Shown one piece after another: positions 36,055 to 44,743 of a stretch of 64,000 nt of DNA. The DNA is taken from contig CAKUFS010000007.1 of NCBI GenBank assembly GCA_934648845.1, positions 1 through 64,000 on the forward strand. Direction: 5' to 3'. Below the pieces are notes generated by a model. It was not told where the DNA came from. It ran no database searches and saw only the letters and a list, made by a program, of their open reading frames with translations. Origin of the DNA: an uncultured Eggerthellaceae bacterium. GTDB lineage: Bacteria > Actinomycetota > Coriobacteriia > Coriobacteriales > Eggerthellaceae. The number at the start of each line of letters is the position of its first letter. Positions within the stretch are counted from its first letter, which is position 1. The position numbers and the translations under genes were made by a program.

Positions 36055-36369
36055 AGAGCTCGACCGTTCGGCTCAACCCCATTCCCCGCACCGCTTTTTT
36101 GCATCAAGCCTTCCAGGGTCTTCGTTCGGGTCTCTTCGAAGGCCATCTTGTCGGAAAAACGATGCGAAAACGCTGAGATTTACGATAGGGGGCAGGTAAA
36201 CCCTTCAAAAGAGTGGAGAAGTGCGAATCAGATTTACCTCAGAAGGATTATGACCTGGGGTTTTGCAAATCGATACAAAATGTAGGGTAGGTGAAGAGCC
36301 ATTTTTGCGCCTTCTACCTGCCCCGTATCGACAATTTGGGCGTTTTCGCCCCAAATTTTCGACAAGATG
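36055..36369. repeat. Inverted-repeat intergenic element, subtype C copy 2, with homologous left flank
   Basis: Core 36144-36369 (226 bp, identical in length to copy 1), from CATCTTGTCGGAAAAACG to CGACAAGATG, with GATAGGGGGCAGGT and ACCTGCCCCGTATCG as inner boxes. About 90 bases of left flank also match copy 1. It has the same orientation, so the two copies bracket the surface-protein pair as direct repeats about 7.5 kb apart. Confidence 0.85.
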
Positions 36370-36471
36370 AATTTTTGGCTCGCAAGAAAGATGGCAAAGC
36401 AACGTTTTCGGACCGACCTACTTCGGGAGTCGCAGCTTTGTGCGGTCGGGATTGCGTCGATGCTTTATGGG

Positions 36472-36510
36472 AGGCGTAGGAGCGGGGCCTAAGCACCCGC
36501 CCCTACGCCT
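36472..36510 (-). terminator. Hairpin at the 3' end of menG/ubiE
   Basis: AGGCGTAGG and CCTACGCCT arms with further inner GCGGG / CCCGC pairing. It overlaps the last codons and stop of the methyltransferase gene. There is no T-tract, so termination is uncertain. Confidence 0.55.
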
Positions 36511-37252
36511 TCGGTTTGTGCGCTACGTGCACCGCAGCGATGCCGCCTGTATAGTTTTTCCAGGTCACATCAACAAAGCCGGCATTCTCCATAAGGTGAG
36601 CCAATCCTTGCTGATTCGGAAACGCCTTGATGCTCTTCGCCAGATACACAAATCCCGATTTGTCGCCCGTGATCAGACCTCCCCAGAAGGGAATCAGGTG
36701 CTTCAGGTAGAAATTGTACAGCGCACGCCACGCAGCATTCGGCGGCGTGGAGAACTCTAGGCACGTTAGGCTGCCGCCTGGCTTGAGCACGCGAAACATT
36801 TCTGCCAGCGCACGCTCGCGATCAGGCATGTTGCGGATGCCATACGCCATGGTAATGGCATCGTAGCTGTTGTCGGCGTACGGAATGTTCTGCGCATCCA
36901 CGACCTCGAAATCAATGGGCACGCCGCAATTCTTGCCTTCGAACTCCACGTGAGCGCGCGCAACATCCAACATTTCGTCTACTAAATCGGTGCATTGAAT
37001 GTGCGCGGGGTGCTTTGTGCGCGCGACGGTGAAAGACACATCTCCCGTGCCACCTGCGATATCAAGCACATCGTCGGTTTCTTTGATGGGTGCCTGGCGC
37101 ATCATACCGCCAAGCCATGCTTTATACGCACCAAAGCTTGAAACGGCATTGAACCGTTCGTACTTCTTGGCGATGCTGCTAAAAATATCTTTCACGCGCT
37201 CCGATGAAATCTCGGCAGGCGCTTCTTTTCCTGTTGCGGTGTCAATACTCAC
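36503..37252 (-). CDS. menG: Demethylmenaquinone methyltransferase (MenG/UbiE)
   Basis: A 249-residue class I SAM-dependent methyltransferase that adds the methyl group in the last step of menaquinone synthesis. Family marks are the N-terminal VKDIFSSIAKKYERFNAVSSFG, SAM motif I DVLDIAGGTGDVSF, ITMAYGIRNMPDRERALAEMFRVLKPGG and the terminal GGIAAVHVAHKPKA. It implies a menaquinone-based anaerobic respiratory chain. It follows the radical SAM gene on the same strand after a 241-bp GC-rich gap containing a tandem repeat, so shared transcription is uncertain. The remaining men genes are not in the window. Confidence 0.95.
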   Translation of the reverse strand: MSIDTATGKEAPAEISSERVKDIFSSIAKKYERFNAVSSFGAYKAWLGGMMRQAPIKETDDVLDIAGGTGDVSFTVARTKHPAHIQCTDLVDEMLDVARAHVEFEGKNCGVPIDFEVVDAQNIPYADNSYDAITMAYGIRNMPDRERALAEMFRVLKPGGSLTCLEFSTPPNAAWRALYNFYLKHLIPFWGGLITGDKSGFVYLAKSIKAFPNQQGLAHLMENAGFVDVTWKNYTGGIAAVHVAHKPKA

Positions 37253-37403
37253 GTTGTGTTATTCCTTTCAAAATGCGGCAAATGCCCTGTTCGGGTTACG
37301 CGCGAAGGCGAAGTCGAAGGTCCGAGTTTCGCGGCGAAGGTGTCGGTGGAAACTCCAGCTCAAGTCATGCTTGCTGGCAAAGGAGCAGCTGCGTCCTGCC
37401 CGC

Positions 37404-37439
37404 GCCGCACGCCGCACGCCCGCCGCACGCCGCACGCCC
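37404..37439. repeat. Perfect 18-bp tandem duplication in a GC-rich spacer
   Basis: GCCGCACGCCGCACGCCC occurs twice in direct succession, inside a 240-bp spacer made of CGC/GCC-rich low-complexity DNA. It is itself built from a smaller GCCGCAC unit and is a likely site of slippage. Confidence 0.75.
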
Positions 37440-37493
37440 GCCGCCCGGCGCCCCCGCGCTCCGCTCGACATCCGCGCCCGCCGCCGCCCGCCC

Positions 37494-39740
37494 TTACTGC
37501 TCGCGACGACGCAACTTGTCCAGCTTGCGGGCATCGCGCGCGCCGGCACGTCCCGCTGCTCCTTTCAGGCCGCCTGCGCTCAAGGGGCCGTGGTGCTCCG
37601 TACGCTCGGCTTCTTCAGCCATCATCTGCTCCAGCAGCGGATCGCGCATCACGCTGCCACGCTGAGCTGCGGGAATGGCGCAAGCGTCGCCCACAACGGC
37701 ATCGGTGCCGGCGCGGCTTGCTTCCAGGTCGGCGTTTTCCGCATCGAATGCGGCATTCGTGTTCTCGCGCGCAAACCCGGGCGCCACCACGCTTCCGAAT
37801 GCTGCCACTTGCTCGCCTGCATCGTTCGCAAGCAGGCGTCCGTCGCCCATGCCATCGGTGACTGCGCCTTTGAACGTGCAGTTCGGCGTGCCATCGGGGT
37901 TCCAGGCGGGCGCTTGCACGCCATTTTTCTGCGGAGGATACGCAAACTCGCTTGCCGCCGCACGCCATGTTCCCGTCAAGCGACTTGCCAAGTTTGCCGG
38001 AACGTTAGAGACCCCCAGTTTCGCAAGGTGCAGTGCATGCGTGGGCTTGATATCAAACGCCCAGTTCAGCTCGCTCTTTTCTGCAACCGTATTCTCTGAC
38101 AAGCGCTCGAATTCCTCTTTCAGCGCTGCCATGCGCGCGTCGATGCGCCCCGTGCCGTTGTACAGCACGTCATCCAGACGGTTCATCTGCTCGCGCGCCT
38201 CGCGCACGCGCTTGTCTACCGCCGCGCTCATCGCGGGGTCCAAAATGCCGTGCTCGCCTTTAATGCGGTTGATGTCCAGCGCCGCGTCATACGTGGCGTC
38301 TACCATCTCGTCCACGCTCATGTAGTCGCTCTCGTAGTTCATGATATGCTTCCAGCTGGGAAGAATCATGCGCTGACGATGCTCCTCGAACGTGCGTGCG
38401 CGCAGCTTGTACCCGTAATGTTCGGGGTTGTCGAACGCGATGGACCCCACGTCCAAAAACGGCGCCATGGGGCTGGTCATGACCACCAGGCGCGGGTCGT
38501 AATTCACGCGCTCGTACAAATGTTGCACGTATGCGCCGGTCTCGCGCACGCTGGCGGCGGTTTGCTTGGGAATGCCTGTCATGAAATACAGGTCAAAGCG
38601 GTCACAGTTGGGGTGCGAAAGCGCCTCGACAATGGTGTCTTCCAGCTCCGCCATTTTGTAGTGGCCCTTGCCGAATGCCGCGCGCACGTCGTCGTCGTGA
38701 CTCTCGGCGGAAATCTCCACCGACCAGCTTTTCAGGTTGGCATCAAGCATGTTGTAGAAGTCGTTGCCGCCCGGCGGCGGGCCGAAAAACTCAAAGCCAA
38801 TGGGGTTTTGCAATTTGCCCTTCAGGCCGCAAATGAACTGCTCGGTGTATGCGGGGCCGGCTTGCAGGAAATCGTTCAGCACGAAAATGGGCCCCCACAC
38901 GTGATTTTGCACGTGTTCGATGTCGCGAATAAGCAGCTTAGGGTCGCGCCACGCAACTTTGCGTCGCCCGAAATGGTTCTTGAACGCGTAAGCGCTGCCG
39001 CCGCATGTGGCGCAGTTGCGCGCGCATCCGCGACACGTCAGACTGGCGGTCACGGGGTACTGCAGCCAACCCTTCATAGGCAGGTAGCTGGTGAAATCAA
39101 GCTGTCGCAGCACGCCCTTCATGGGGTAGTCGTAATCCATGGAAATGGCGTTCATGTCGTCGGGCACCCACGAAAGCGGGTTGATATGCACGCGACCCGT
39201 CTCATCTTTCCAGGTCAGGTTCGGGATATCGCTCAAATCGCCCACGGGAGTGCCCGTCTTTTGCGCACGAACCACGCGCTCCACCAGCATGCGCATGGGC
39301 TCCTCGGTGGAGTCGCCGCGAAACACGTAATCAATGCAATCGTAGGCAATCAGATCCTCGTGGAAGATGCTCGATGACAGTCCGCCGAAGCTGATCGGAA
39401 CATGAGGGTGCAGCCGTTTCAGGATTTTTGCCACCTCAATGGAGCCGTGACAATGAGGCATCCAGTGCAGGTCAATGCCGAACATGCGACTTTCCAGGCG
39501 CGCCAGATTCTTCTCTACGTCGAAGTTTTTCTTGTGCAGCATCATCGACGCCAGGTTGTAAATGCGCGCGCGAAAGCCGTTGCGTTCGAAGTACTCGCAC
39601 AGCGTGGTGAGTCCCAGCGGGTACATTTCGAAAATAGGCGTAGACGGCACCATGTCAGACACGGGGCCGTACATAATCGAGCGCTCGCGAAAATCGTACG
39701 TCGCGGGCGCGTGTATGAAAGTGAAGTCTAATTTATCCAT
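37494..39740 (-). CDS. B12-binding-domain radical SAM protein
   Basis: A 748-residue radical SAM enzyme with an N-terminal cobalamin-binding-like region (residues about 1-200; PLGLTTLCEYFERNGF, then VPISFGGLSSSIFHEDLI). The cluster motif is CARNCATC (CxxxCxxC, about residues 236-243), followed by a TIM-barrel region with LYFMTGIPKQT. The C-terminal 100 or so residues are Ala-rich and weakly structured. Related B12 radical SAM proteins methylate unactivated carbons or remodel lipids, but the substrate cannot be assigned. The start MDKLDFTFIHAPATYD has only a weak RBS; the frame extends upstream to 40031 with implausible sequence. Confidence 0.85.
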   Translation of the reverse strand: MDKLDFTFIHAPATYDFRERSIMYGPVSDMVPSTPIFEMYPLGLTTLCEYFERNGFRARIYNLASMMLHKKNFDVEKNLARLESRMFGIDLHWMPHCHGSIEVAKILKRLHPHVPISFGGLSSSIFHEDLIAYDCIDYVFRGDSTEEPMRMLVERVVRAQKTGTPVGDLSDIPNLTWKDETGRVHINPLSWVPDDMNAISMDYDYPMKGVLRQLDFTSYLPMKGWLQYPVTASLTCRGCARNCATCGGSAYAFKNHFGRRKVAWRDPKLLIRDIEHVQNHVWGPIFVLNDFLQAGPAYTEQFICGLKGKLQNPIGFEFFGPPPGGNDFYNMLDANLKSWSVEISAESHDDDVRAAFGKGHYKMAELEDTIVEALSHPNCDRFDLYFMTGIPKQTAASVRETGAYVQHLYERVNYDPRLVVMTSPMAPFLDVGSIAFDNPEHYGYKLRARTFEEHRQRMILPSWKHIMNYESDYMSVDEMVDATYDAALDINRIKGEHGILDPAMSAAVDKRVREAREQMNRLDDVLYNGTGRIDARMAALKEEFERLSENTVAEKSELNWAFDIKPTHALHLAKLGVSNVPANLASRLTGTWRAAASEFAYPPQKNGVQAPAWNPDGTPNCTFKGAVTDGMGDGRLLANDAGEQVAAFGSVVAPGFARENTNAAFDAENADLEASRAGTDAVVGDACAIPAAQRGSVMRDPLLEQMMAEEAERTEHHGPLSAGGLKGAAGRAGARDARKLDKLRRREQ

Positions 39741-40177
39741 AATAGAGGCAGTATACGCATTTTCGCCGCCGCGGGGCCGGTCGCACGTGCTTTCCCCCTG
39801 CGTACGCTTGAAATCTACAGAGATGCAAGTGCTTGCGAAGGGCGGGGAAGCAATCAGCCCGCAGATGTTCTGACGCTTGGAAAGGGTGGGGAAGCGATTG
39901 GCGCGGATTAACGGGCAGATCATGGCGCCGCGCGGGTATTGGCCTGCTGCAAAAAAGAGGCAATAAACGGGTGCTTTTGCGTTGAATTTGTAAAGCCGCT
40001 CCTCTTTGTTTTCGGTGATGCTAAGATACACTGTTCAGGGATAGAATGACTTTTCGTGTGCAAGAACAGGGAAGGTCGTGTAGAGATACAGTTCTATAGT
40101 TAGTGTTTCCCGCATTGGTCGGCAGTATCAAGAAAGCGCTGGTCAGAGGCAAGGAAACGTTGCGATTAAGGAACGTA
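39741..40177. other. Divergent intergenic region
   Basis: No gene was found. A direct repeat of about 35 bases (GCTTG-GAAGGG-GGGGAAGC, near 39829-39865 and 39871-39906, several mismatches) is present. Promoters for the radical SAM gene and the small membrane gene must lie here, but none is clear. Confidence 0.35.
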
Positions 40178-40375
40178 ATGGGAAAGCAGAAGACAACGGC
40201 GAAGCAGCGCGACGCGCGCATGCAGGCCGCGATAGAGCGGGAACGCCTGGCGGAGGAAAAGAAGAAGGCCGCCGAGCGCACGAAGAAGATTTTCACGGTG
40301 GCGGTTTGCGTCATCTTGGTGTTGGCGCTGGCGCTGCCGACCATGGCAGTGGCGCTGCTAGGTGGCGGTGCGTAA
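40178..40375 (+). CDS. Small membrane protein (65 aa), hypothetical
   Basis: A 65-residue protein with a basic, charged N-terminal helix (KQKTTAKQRDARMQAAIERERLAEEKKKAAERTKK, written here as the region of residues 3-37; likely a coiled coil) and one C-terminal membrane helix (IFTVAVCVILVLALALPTMA). The start ATG 40178 follows AAGGAA; the longer frame from 40103 is not supported. It lies 161 bases before tatB on the same strand. It could be a small membrane-associated factor linked to the Tat genes, but there is no direct evidence. Function unknown. Confidence 0.6.
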   Translation: MGKQKTTAKQRDARMQAAIERERLAEEKKKAAERTKKIFTVAVCVILVLALALPTMAVALLGGGA

Positions 40376-40536
40376 GCAGGCGCAACGCTCAGTTTGCGCG
40401 TCTGCGCGGCGCGATTGTTTGCATGCCAGGTGGCAGTACGTAAACATGCGTGCGGGCAAAGTGAGAGGGTTTTCCCTGTTCAAGGCTATAAAGAGGACCA
40501 GCGAATGGGGTTGCGGGGCTTTAGCAAGGAGAAAAT

Positions 40537-41226
40537 GTGTTCGGAATCAGCGGTTTTGAGCTGCTTATCATTTTGATTTTCGGCTTTATCTTAGTGGGCG
40601 ATCGTCTGCCCGATGTGGCCAAGACGTTAGGGCGTGCGATTCGCACGTTCCAAAGCGCGCAGCGCGATATGAGCAAAGTCATCAAAGAAGACGTCTTCGA
40701 CCCCAACGCGGAGGATCCGTTCAAAGATCCGCTGGCTGCTTTGGATAAAATGGGCGGCATCGCAAAGAAAACGGGTTCTTCTTTGGCGGGCGATTTGAAC
40801 GAAATGGCTTCTATTGCCAAGAAGAAAAAGCCGGCTGCTTCTGCTGCTTCAAATGGCGCAGCTACGGCTGCAACAGCATCGGTAAAAGATGAATCCGCCG
40901 AAACACCAGCTCAGAGCACTGTTTCTACCGATAATGCCGCCGGCGCCACCGCTAACGCCGGCAAAGAGGCGCCCGCCGAAACGTTTGCCGAGCGCCGCGC
41001 CCGCTACGAGAAAGAGCGCGCTGCACGTCTTGCCGCGCAGGCAGAGCAAAAAGCCGCCGAAGAAGCCGCCGCTGCGGCAGCAGCCGTGCAAGCGGCCGAT
41101 GCTGCTGTTTCCCAAGTTGAGGCCCAGCAGGCCGAAGCTGCGGCTCCCGCGACCGACGCACCCGAAACTTCCGCAGCCGATGCTGCTCCCACCACTGCAC
41201 CATCTACCATTGAAGGGAGGGAGTAG
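40537..41226 (+). CDS. tatB: Twin-arginine translocase TatA/TatB-family subunit
   Basis: A 229-residue single-span protein of the Sec-independent export machinery. The N-terminus FGISGFELLIILIFGFILVGDRLPDVAKTLG is a short membrane helix, a hinge Gly and an amphipathic helix, with the Glu inside the helix as in TatB. Residues about 80-229 are a long Ala/Glu-rich tail with a coiled-coil stretch (ERRARYEKERAARLAAQAEQKAAEEAAAA region). GTG at 40537 is the start, with AAGGA before it. tatC follows after 3 bases, so they form an operon. No separate short tatA is in the window. TatA versus TatB is a judgement from the motif. Confidence 0.88.
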   Translation: MFGISGFELLIILIFGFILVGDRLPDVAKTLGRAIRTFQSAQRDMSKVIKEDVFDPNAEDPFKDPLAALDKMGGIAKKTGSSLAGDLNEMASIAKKKKPAASAASNGAATAATASVKDESAETPAQSTVSTDNAAGATANAGKEAPAETFAERRARYEKERAARLAAQAEQKAAEEAAAAAAAVQAADAAVSQVEAQQAEAAAPATDAPETSAADAAPTTAPSTIEGRE

Positions 41227-41229
41227 ATT

Positions 41230-42066
41230 ATGCCTATCGGACCTGCTCGAATGCCCATTATGGACCACCTGGGCGAACTTCGCATGCGCTTGGTTCGCAT
41301 TGTTGTTGCCCTTGCCGTATCGGTCTGCGTCTTCTATCTCGCAACGCCGACCATCGCTCAGTTCCTGGTTATGCCTATCGCGGAGTTCCTTCCGACCGAT
41401 GCGCAAGGCATGGCGGTGCTGACCGCTATCGACCCGTTTGAGTCGTTTAGCGTGCGCTTCAGCGTTTCGTTCTGGGTGTCTTTGGTGGCGTGCTCGCCCA
41501 TTATTTTGTGGCAGATTCTCGCATTTTTCCTTCCGGCGCTTAAGCCAAAAGAGCGCAAGTGGTTTATTCCCACGTTCGCCGCGGCGGTTGCTCTGTTCAT
41601 TTTGGGCACGGTGTTCTGCTACTTCATTATTTTGAACCCGGCTTTCTCGTGGTTGTGCGACCAGGCGTCGGGCTTCGCCGCCGTGCTTCCGCGTGCTTCA
41701 TCGTACGTAAGCATCATCATCAAGTTCGAAATTGGTTTCGGCCTTGCGTTTGAGCTGCCGCTTGTCGTGTTCTACCTGGTGGTATTTGGCATTGTGCCGT
41801 ACAAGAAGCTGCGTGCTTCGTGGCGTTACGTATACATGGGGCTCATTGTTGTTTCCGCTATGATCACACCCGATGCATCGCCTGTCACCATGATCTTGAT
41901 GTTCGCCGCTATGGTTTCCCTGTACGAGTTGAGCCTGCTTATTTCCCGCATTGCGCTGGGCAAACGTCTGAAGGAGCAAGAAGCCCAGCGTGCACGCGAT
42001 GAGGCCGAAGAAGCCGAAATGATGGCGGAGTGGAAGAAGATGCGCGCGGAGCGTGCGGACGACTAG
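41230..42066 (+). CDS. tatC: Sec-independent protein translocase TatC
   Basis: The six-helix membrane receptor of the twin-arginine export system, which recognises RR signal peptides with TatB. The family N-terminus MDHLGELRMRLVRIVVALAVS, the first periplasmic loop with IDPFESFSVRF, the FLPALKPKERKW loop and the FGLAFELPLVVFYLVVFGIV region are all present. The 278-residue length is normal, with a charged cytoplasmic tail (KEQEAQRARDEAEEAE). Coriobacteria export many redox enzymes by this route (family knowledge). Coupled to tatB, 3 bases upstream. Confidence 0.96.
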   Translation: MPIGPARMPIMDHLGELRMRLVRIVVALAVSVCVFYLATPTIAQFLVMPIAEFLPTDAQGMAVLTAIDPFESFSVRFSVSFWVSLVACSPIILWQILAFFLPALKPKERKWFIPTFAAAVALFILGTVFCYFIILNPAFSWLCDQASGFAAVLPRASSYVSIIIKFEIGFGLAFELPLVVFYLVVFGIVPYKKLRASWRYVYMGLIVVSAMITPDASPVTMILMFAAMVSLYELSLLISRIALGKRLKEQEAQRARDEAEEAEMMAEWKKMRAERADD

Positions 42067-42238
42067 TTCTGGCGCGGGCGGTGCGATGGATTGTCGTGAC
42101 ACAAAGCCGCTTGCGACGTGCGACGTCTGGGTTTGATGCCATATAGACGCAAAAAGCACGAGCGCAATAAAAGCGTGCGGCGGCGGTGATTTGTTTCGCA
42201 ACGTATTGTCGCTGAAAACCAGTAGAGGAGCTTTTACC

Positions 42239-42613
42239 ATGCATGAACTGGGAATTATGACCGGGGTCATGGATACCGTGTGCGATTCGGCGAAAGAGGC
42301 GGGCGCGCTCAGCGTAACGTCTATCTCGCTTTCTGTGGGGGAAATGACCGAATGCATCCACGAGGCGTTGATTTTTGCGTTCGAGGCGTTGCGGGAGTTG
42401 CCCGAATACGAGCTGTGCGCCCATGCTGAGCTTAACGTGAACTTGGTCAAGCCGGAAAGCGTGTGCCTTGACTGCGGCGAGCGTTACCAGCATGACCGCT
42501 TTCATGTGTCGTGCCCTGCGTGCGGCAGCTTTGTCACCGAACTTCTTTCGGGGCGCGAGATGCAAATCGATTCCATTGAGATTGAAACGCCCGACGAAGA
42601 ACCGGGCGAATAA
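42239..42613 (+). CDS. hypA: Hydrogenase nickel incorporation protein HypA
   Basis: A 124-residue metallochaperone that delivers nickel to [NiFe] hydrogenase with HypB. The N-terminal nickel-binding MHELGI (Met1, His2, Glu3) is intact. The zinc site has two CxxC pairs: CLDCGERYQHDRFHVSCPAC. ATG 42239 follows AGAGGAG; an upstream in-frame extension from 42191 would destroy the free Met-His-Glu N-terminus and is rejected. hypB lies 348 bases downstream behind a terminator. No hydrogenase structural gene is seen here. Confidence 0.93.
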   Translation: MHELGIMTGVMDTVCDSAKEAGALSVTSISLSVGEMTECIHEALIFAFEALRELPEYELCAHAELNVNLVKPESVCLDCGERYQHDRFHVSCPACGSFVTELLSGREMQIDSIEIETPDEEPGE

Positions 42614-42625
42614 GAAAAACCGCGG

Positions 42626-42652
42626 AAGCGCTCTTCGGGGCGCTTTTCTTTT
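42626..42652 (+). terminator. Terminator after hypA
   Basis: AAGCGCTC...GGGCGCTT-type stem with a TTCG-containing loop, followed by TTTTCTTTT. Confidence 0.7.
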
Positions 42653-42961
42653 GCTTCAGGATGTGACGTGCAGTCGCACATCGCGTTGCGCATTCCCTAA
42701 AACGTTATGTGCGCAGCCAATCCCGCGGGCTTTGAAGCTTTCCGATCTGCTTCGTTCGATCGCAAGAAGGATGTGAAGAGAAAACTCCGTGAACCGCTCA
42801 GTAATCGCCCGATAAAACACCCGCTGAGCACGAATGAGCGTGCAGGAGATGCGGTTATGGCGTACACTGTCGCAAACGAAAGATTCGGGCGGCTGCTTGC
42901 TAGGCAAGCCAACGGCGCTGCCCTAAAAGATAAACATCCAGTTCAATGCAAAGGATATGCC
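42653..42961. other. hypA-hypB intergenic region
   Basis: About 310 bases without a supported gene. The hypB frame stays open back to 42707, but that extension lacks a conserved sequence or RBS. A hypB promoter is expected here and was not identified. Confidence 0.4.
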
Positions 42962-43612
42962 ATGAAAATTGATATGAAGCAGCCTATCTTGGACAAAAAC
43001 GACACGCTTGCGGCCGAACTGCGCAAGCGCTTTGCGGAAAACCACGTGTTCGTTCTTGACTTGCTGGCAAGCCCTGGTTCGGGTAAGACGTCCACCATTT
43101 TGGCAACCATCGAAGCGCTGCGTGACGAGTTCAACATTGCTGTTATCGAGGGCGACATTGCAAGCTCCGTGGATGCCGAGCGCATTAAAGCGCAGGGTAT
43201 TCCCGCAGTTCAGATCAACACGGGCGGCGCGTGCCACTTGGAAAGCGCCATGCTCAAGCGCGCGATTGACGTTCTTGATTTGGGGCGTCTTGACCTGATT
43301 ATCATTGAGAACGTGGGCAATCTGGTATGCCCCACCGACTTCGATTTGGGTGAAAACGCCAAGGTCATGATTTTGTCCGTGCCCGAGGGCGACGACAAGC
43401 CGCTCAAGTACCCGGGTGTGTTCCAAATATCGGAAGCCATTATCCTTAACAAAGTGGACACGATGCCGGTGTTTAATTTTGACGAAGAAGCATTCCGCGC
43501 ATCCGTTACGCAGCTGAATCCGCAAGCGCCCGTTTTTCCCATTGCCGCCACGAAAGGCGAAGGCGTTGACGCTTGGGCATCGTGGCTGGCGGAGCGCATT
43601 CGTCAGGCATAA
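42962..43612 (+). CDS. hypB: Hydrogenase nickel incorporation GTPase HypB
   Basis: A 216-residue SIMIBI-class GTPase that loads nickel into hydrogenase precursors with HypA. Walker A is ASPGSGKTS, the switch/metal region has GDIASSVDAERI and TGGACHLESAM (conserved Cys-His metal site), the ENVGNLVCPTDFDLGE stretch is diagnostic, and the guanine-specificity motif is NKVD. There is no N-terminal CxxCGC or His-rich nickel store. The start MKIDMKQPIL matches relatives. nadE follows 21 bases later on the same strand, possibly cotranscribed. Confidence 0.94.
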   Translation: MKIDMKQPILDKNDTLAAELRKRFAENHVFVLDLLASPGSGKTSTILATIEALRDEFNIAVIEGDIASSVDAERIKAQGIPAVQINTGGACHLESAMLKRAIDVLDLGRLDLIIIENVGNLVCPTDFDLGENAKVMILSVPEGDDKPLKYPGVFQISEAIILNKVDTMPVFNFDEEAFRASVTQLNPQAPVFPIAATKGEGVDAWASWLAERIRQA

Positions 43613-43633
43613 CGGCCGAAGGAGGCATCTCCC

Positions 43634-44452
43634 ATGGATATGAATCAAGTACACCAGGAGTGCGTTTCCCAGTTGCGCGCATTCACCGAGTCAATTGGCT
43701 GTAAAGAAGTTATTGTTGGCTTGTCGGGCGGCCTTGATTCTTCCGTGACAGCTGCGTTGTGCGTGGATGCGTTCGGCGCCCAGCACGTTCACGGCGTTTT
43801 GATGCCGGGTCCGTTTTCTTCCGACCACTCGTTGACCGATGCGCACGATTTAGCGGAGCGTTTAGGCATTGAGACGCGTACGTTTTCAATCAAAGAGCCG
43901 TTTCTTGCTTTTGAGCAGGGGTTTCGCCAGGCGTATGGCGAAGAGCTCGCAGGGCTTGCGGCGGAAAATTCGCAGGCGCGCTGCCGCATGATCGTTCTTA
44001 TGGCGCTGTCCAACCAGTATGGCTGGATGGTGGTGAACACCGGCAACAAGAGCGAAGCGATGATGGGCTACTCCACGCTGTACGGCGATACTGCGGGCGC
44101 GTATGCGCCTATTGGCGGCTTGTATAAAACACACGTTTTCGAGCTGGCCGAATGGATGAACCAGCAAGCGCGGGCGGCAGGGCAGGTGGAGCCTATTCCG
44201 CAGCATGTGATTGATAAGCCGCCTTCGGCAGAGCTTTCCGCAGGTCAGGAAGATGAGAAGAGCCTAGGGGTAAGCTATAAGTTGCTCGATCAGATTCTTA
44301 TTCGCTTGGTGGAGCGCGAAATGTCCGTGCAAGAAGTTGCCGCCGAAGGTTTCGATGCGGCTGAAGTGGAGCGTATCGAAAAGACGATGCGCAGCTATGC
44401 GTTCAAGCGGGCGCTCGAGCCGCCGTTTCCTTCCGCTGATTTTTACCAGTAG
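43634..44452 (+). CDS. nadE: NAD synthase, ammonia-dependent
   Basis: A 272-residue cytosolic enzyme that converts nicotinate adenine dinucleotide to NAD using ATP and ammonia. The PP-loop motif is GLSGGLDSSV (about residues 29-38). NTGNKSEAMMGYSTLYGDTAGAYAPIGGLYKTHVFEL is the family substrate region (about 135-171), followed by KPPSAELSAGQEDE. There is no N-terminal nitrilase-type glutaminase domain, so free ammonia is the nitrogen source. GAAGGAGG precedes the ATG. Confidence 0.96.
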   Translation: MDMNQVHQECVSQLRAFTESIGCKEVIVGLSGGLDSSVTAALCVDAFGAQHVHGVLMPGPFSSDHSLTDAHDLAERLGIETRTFSIKEPFLAFEQGFRQAYGEELAGLAAENSQARCRMIVLMALSNQYGWMVVNTGNKSEAMMGYSTLYGDTAGAYAPIGGLYKTHVFELAEWMNQQARAAGQVEPIPQHVIDKPPSAELSAGQEDEKSLGVSYKLLDQILIRLVEREMSVQEVAAEGFDAAEVERIEKTMRSYAFKRALEPPFPSADFYQ

Positions 44453-44631
44453 GGAAGAGCTGGGGCCCAGGCGTATTACCATGTGTCGCGCTTATTGCGA
44501 GCGCGAGCGCTCGTGTTCTGCGACGGCTTCGGTCTAAGGTTCGCGGTGGCTCGTGCTTGGTTCAGCGCGGTTAGCGCCTTCGCCGTTTTCTTACATCTAA
44601 GTGACAATCAGATAGATTTCTTGAGTCATCC

Positions 44632-44659
44632 TTGAAACTAAACGTCATGGTGCTAATAT
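44632..44659 (+). promoter_or_regulatory. Promoter of groESL
   Basis: TTGAAA (44632-44637), 16-base spacer and TAATAT (44654-44659). Confidence 0.75.
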
Positions 44660-44674
44660 GCAAACGTTATCTGA

Positions 44675-44701
44675 TTAGCACTCGATATGACTGAGTGCTA
44701 A
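44675..44701 (+). promoter_or_regulatory. CIRCE operator (HrcA-binding site)
   Basis: A perfect TTAGCACTC-N9-GAGTGCTAA, starting 15 bases after the -10 box and 43 bases before the groES start. HrcA binding here represses groE until heat shock in known systems. Confidence 0.97.
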
Positions 44702-44743
44702 GAAACAAACAAATGCGTGCAACGCAGAAAGGATGGCTTCAAA

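Noticed and set aside
35867..36146. Short minus-strand frames similar to those in the first subtype C repeat
   Set aside because: The similarity comes from the DNA repeat itself; both copies have different stops and no RBS.
42707..42961. N-terminal extension of HypB
   Set aside because: It resembles no HypB N-terminus (no CxxCGC or His-rich region), and the usual MKIDMKQPIL start lies at 42962.
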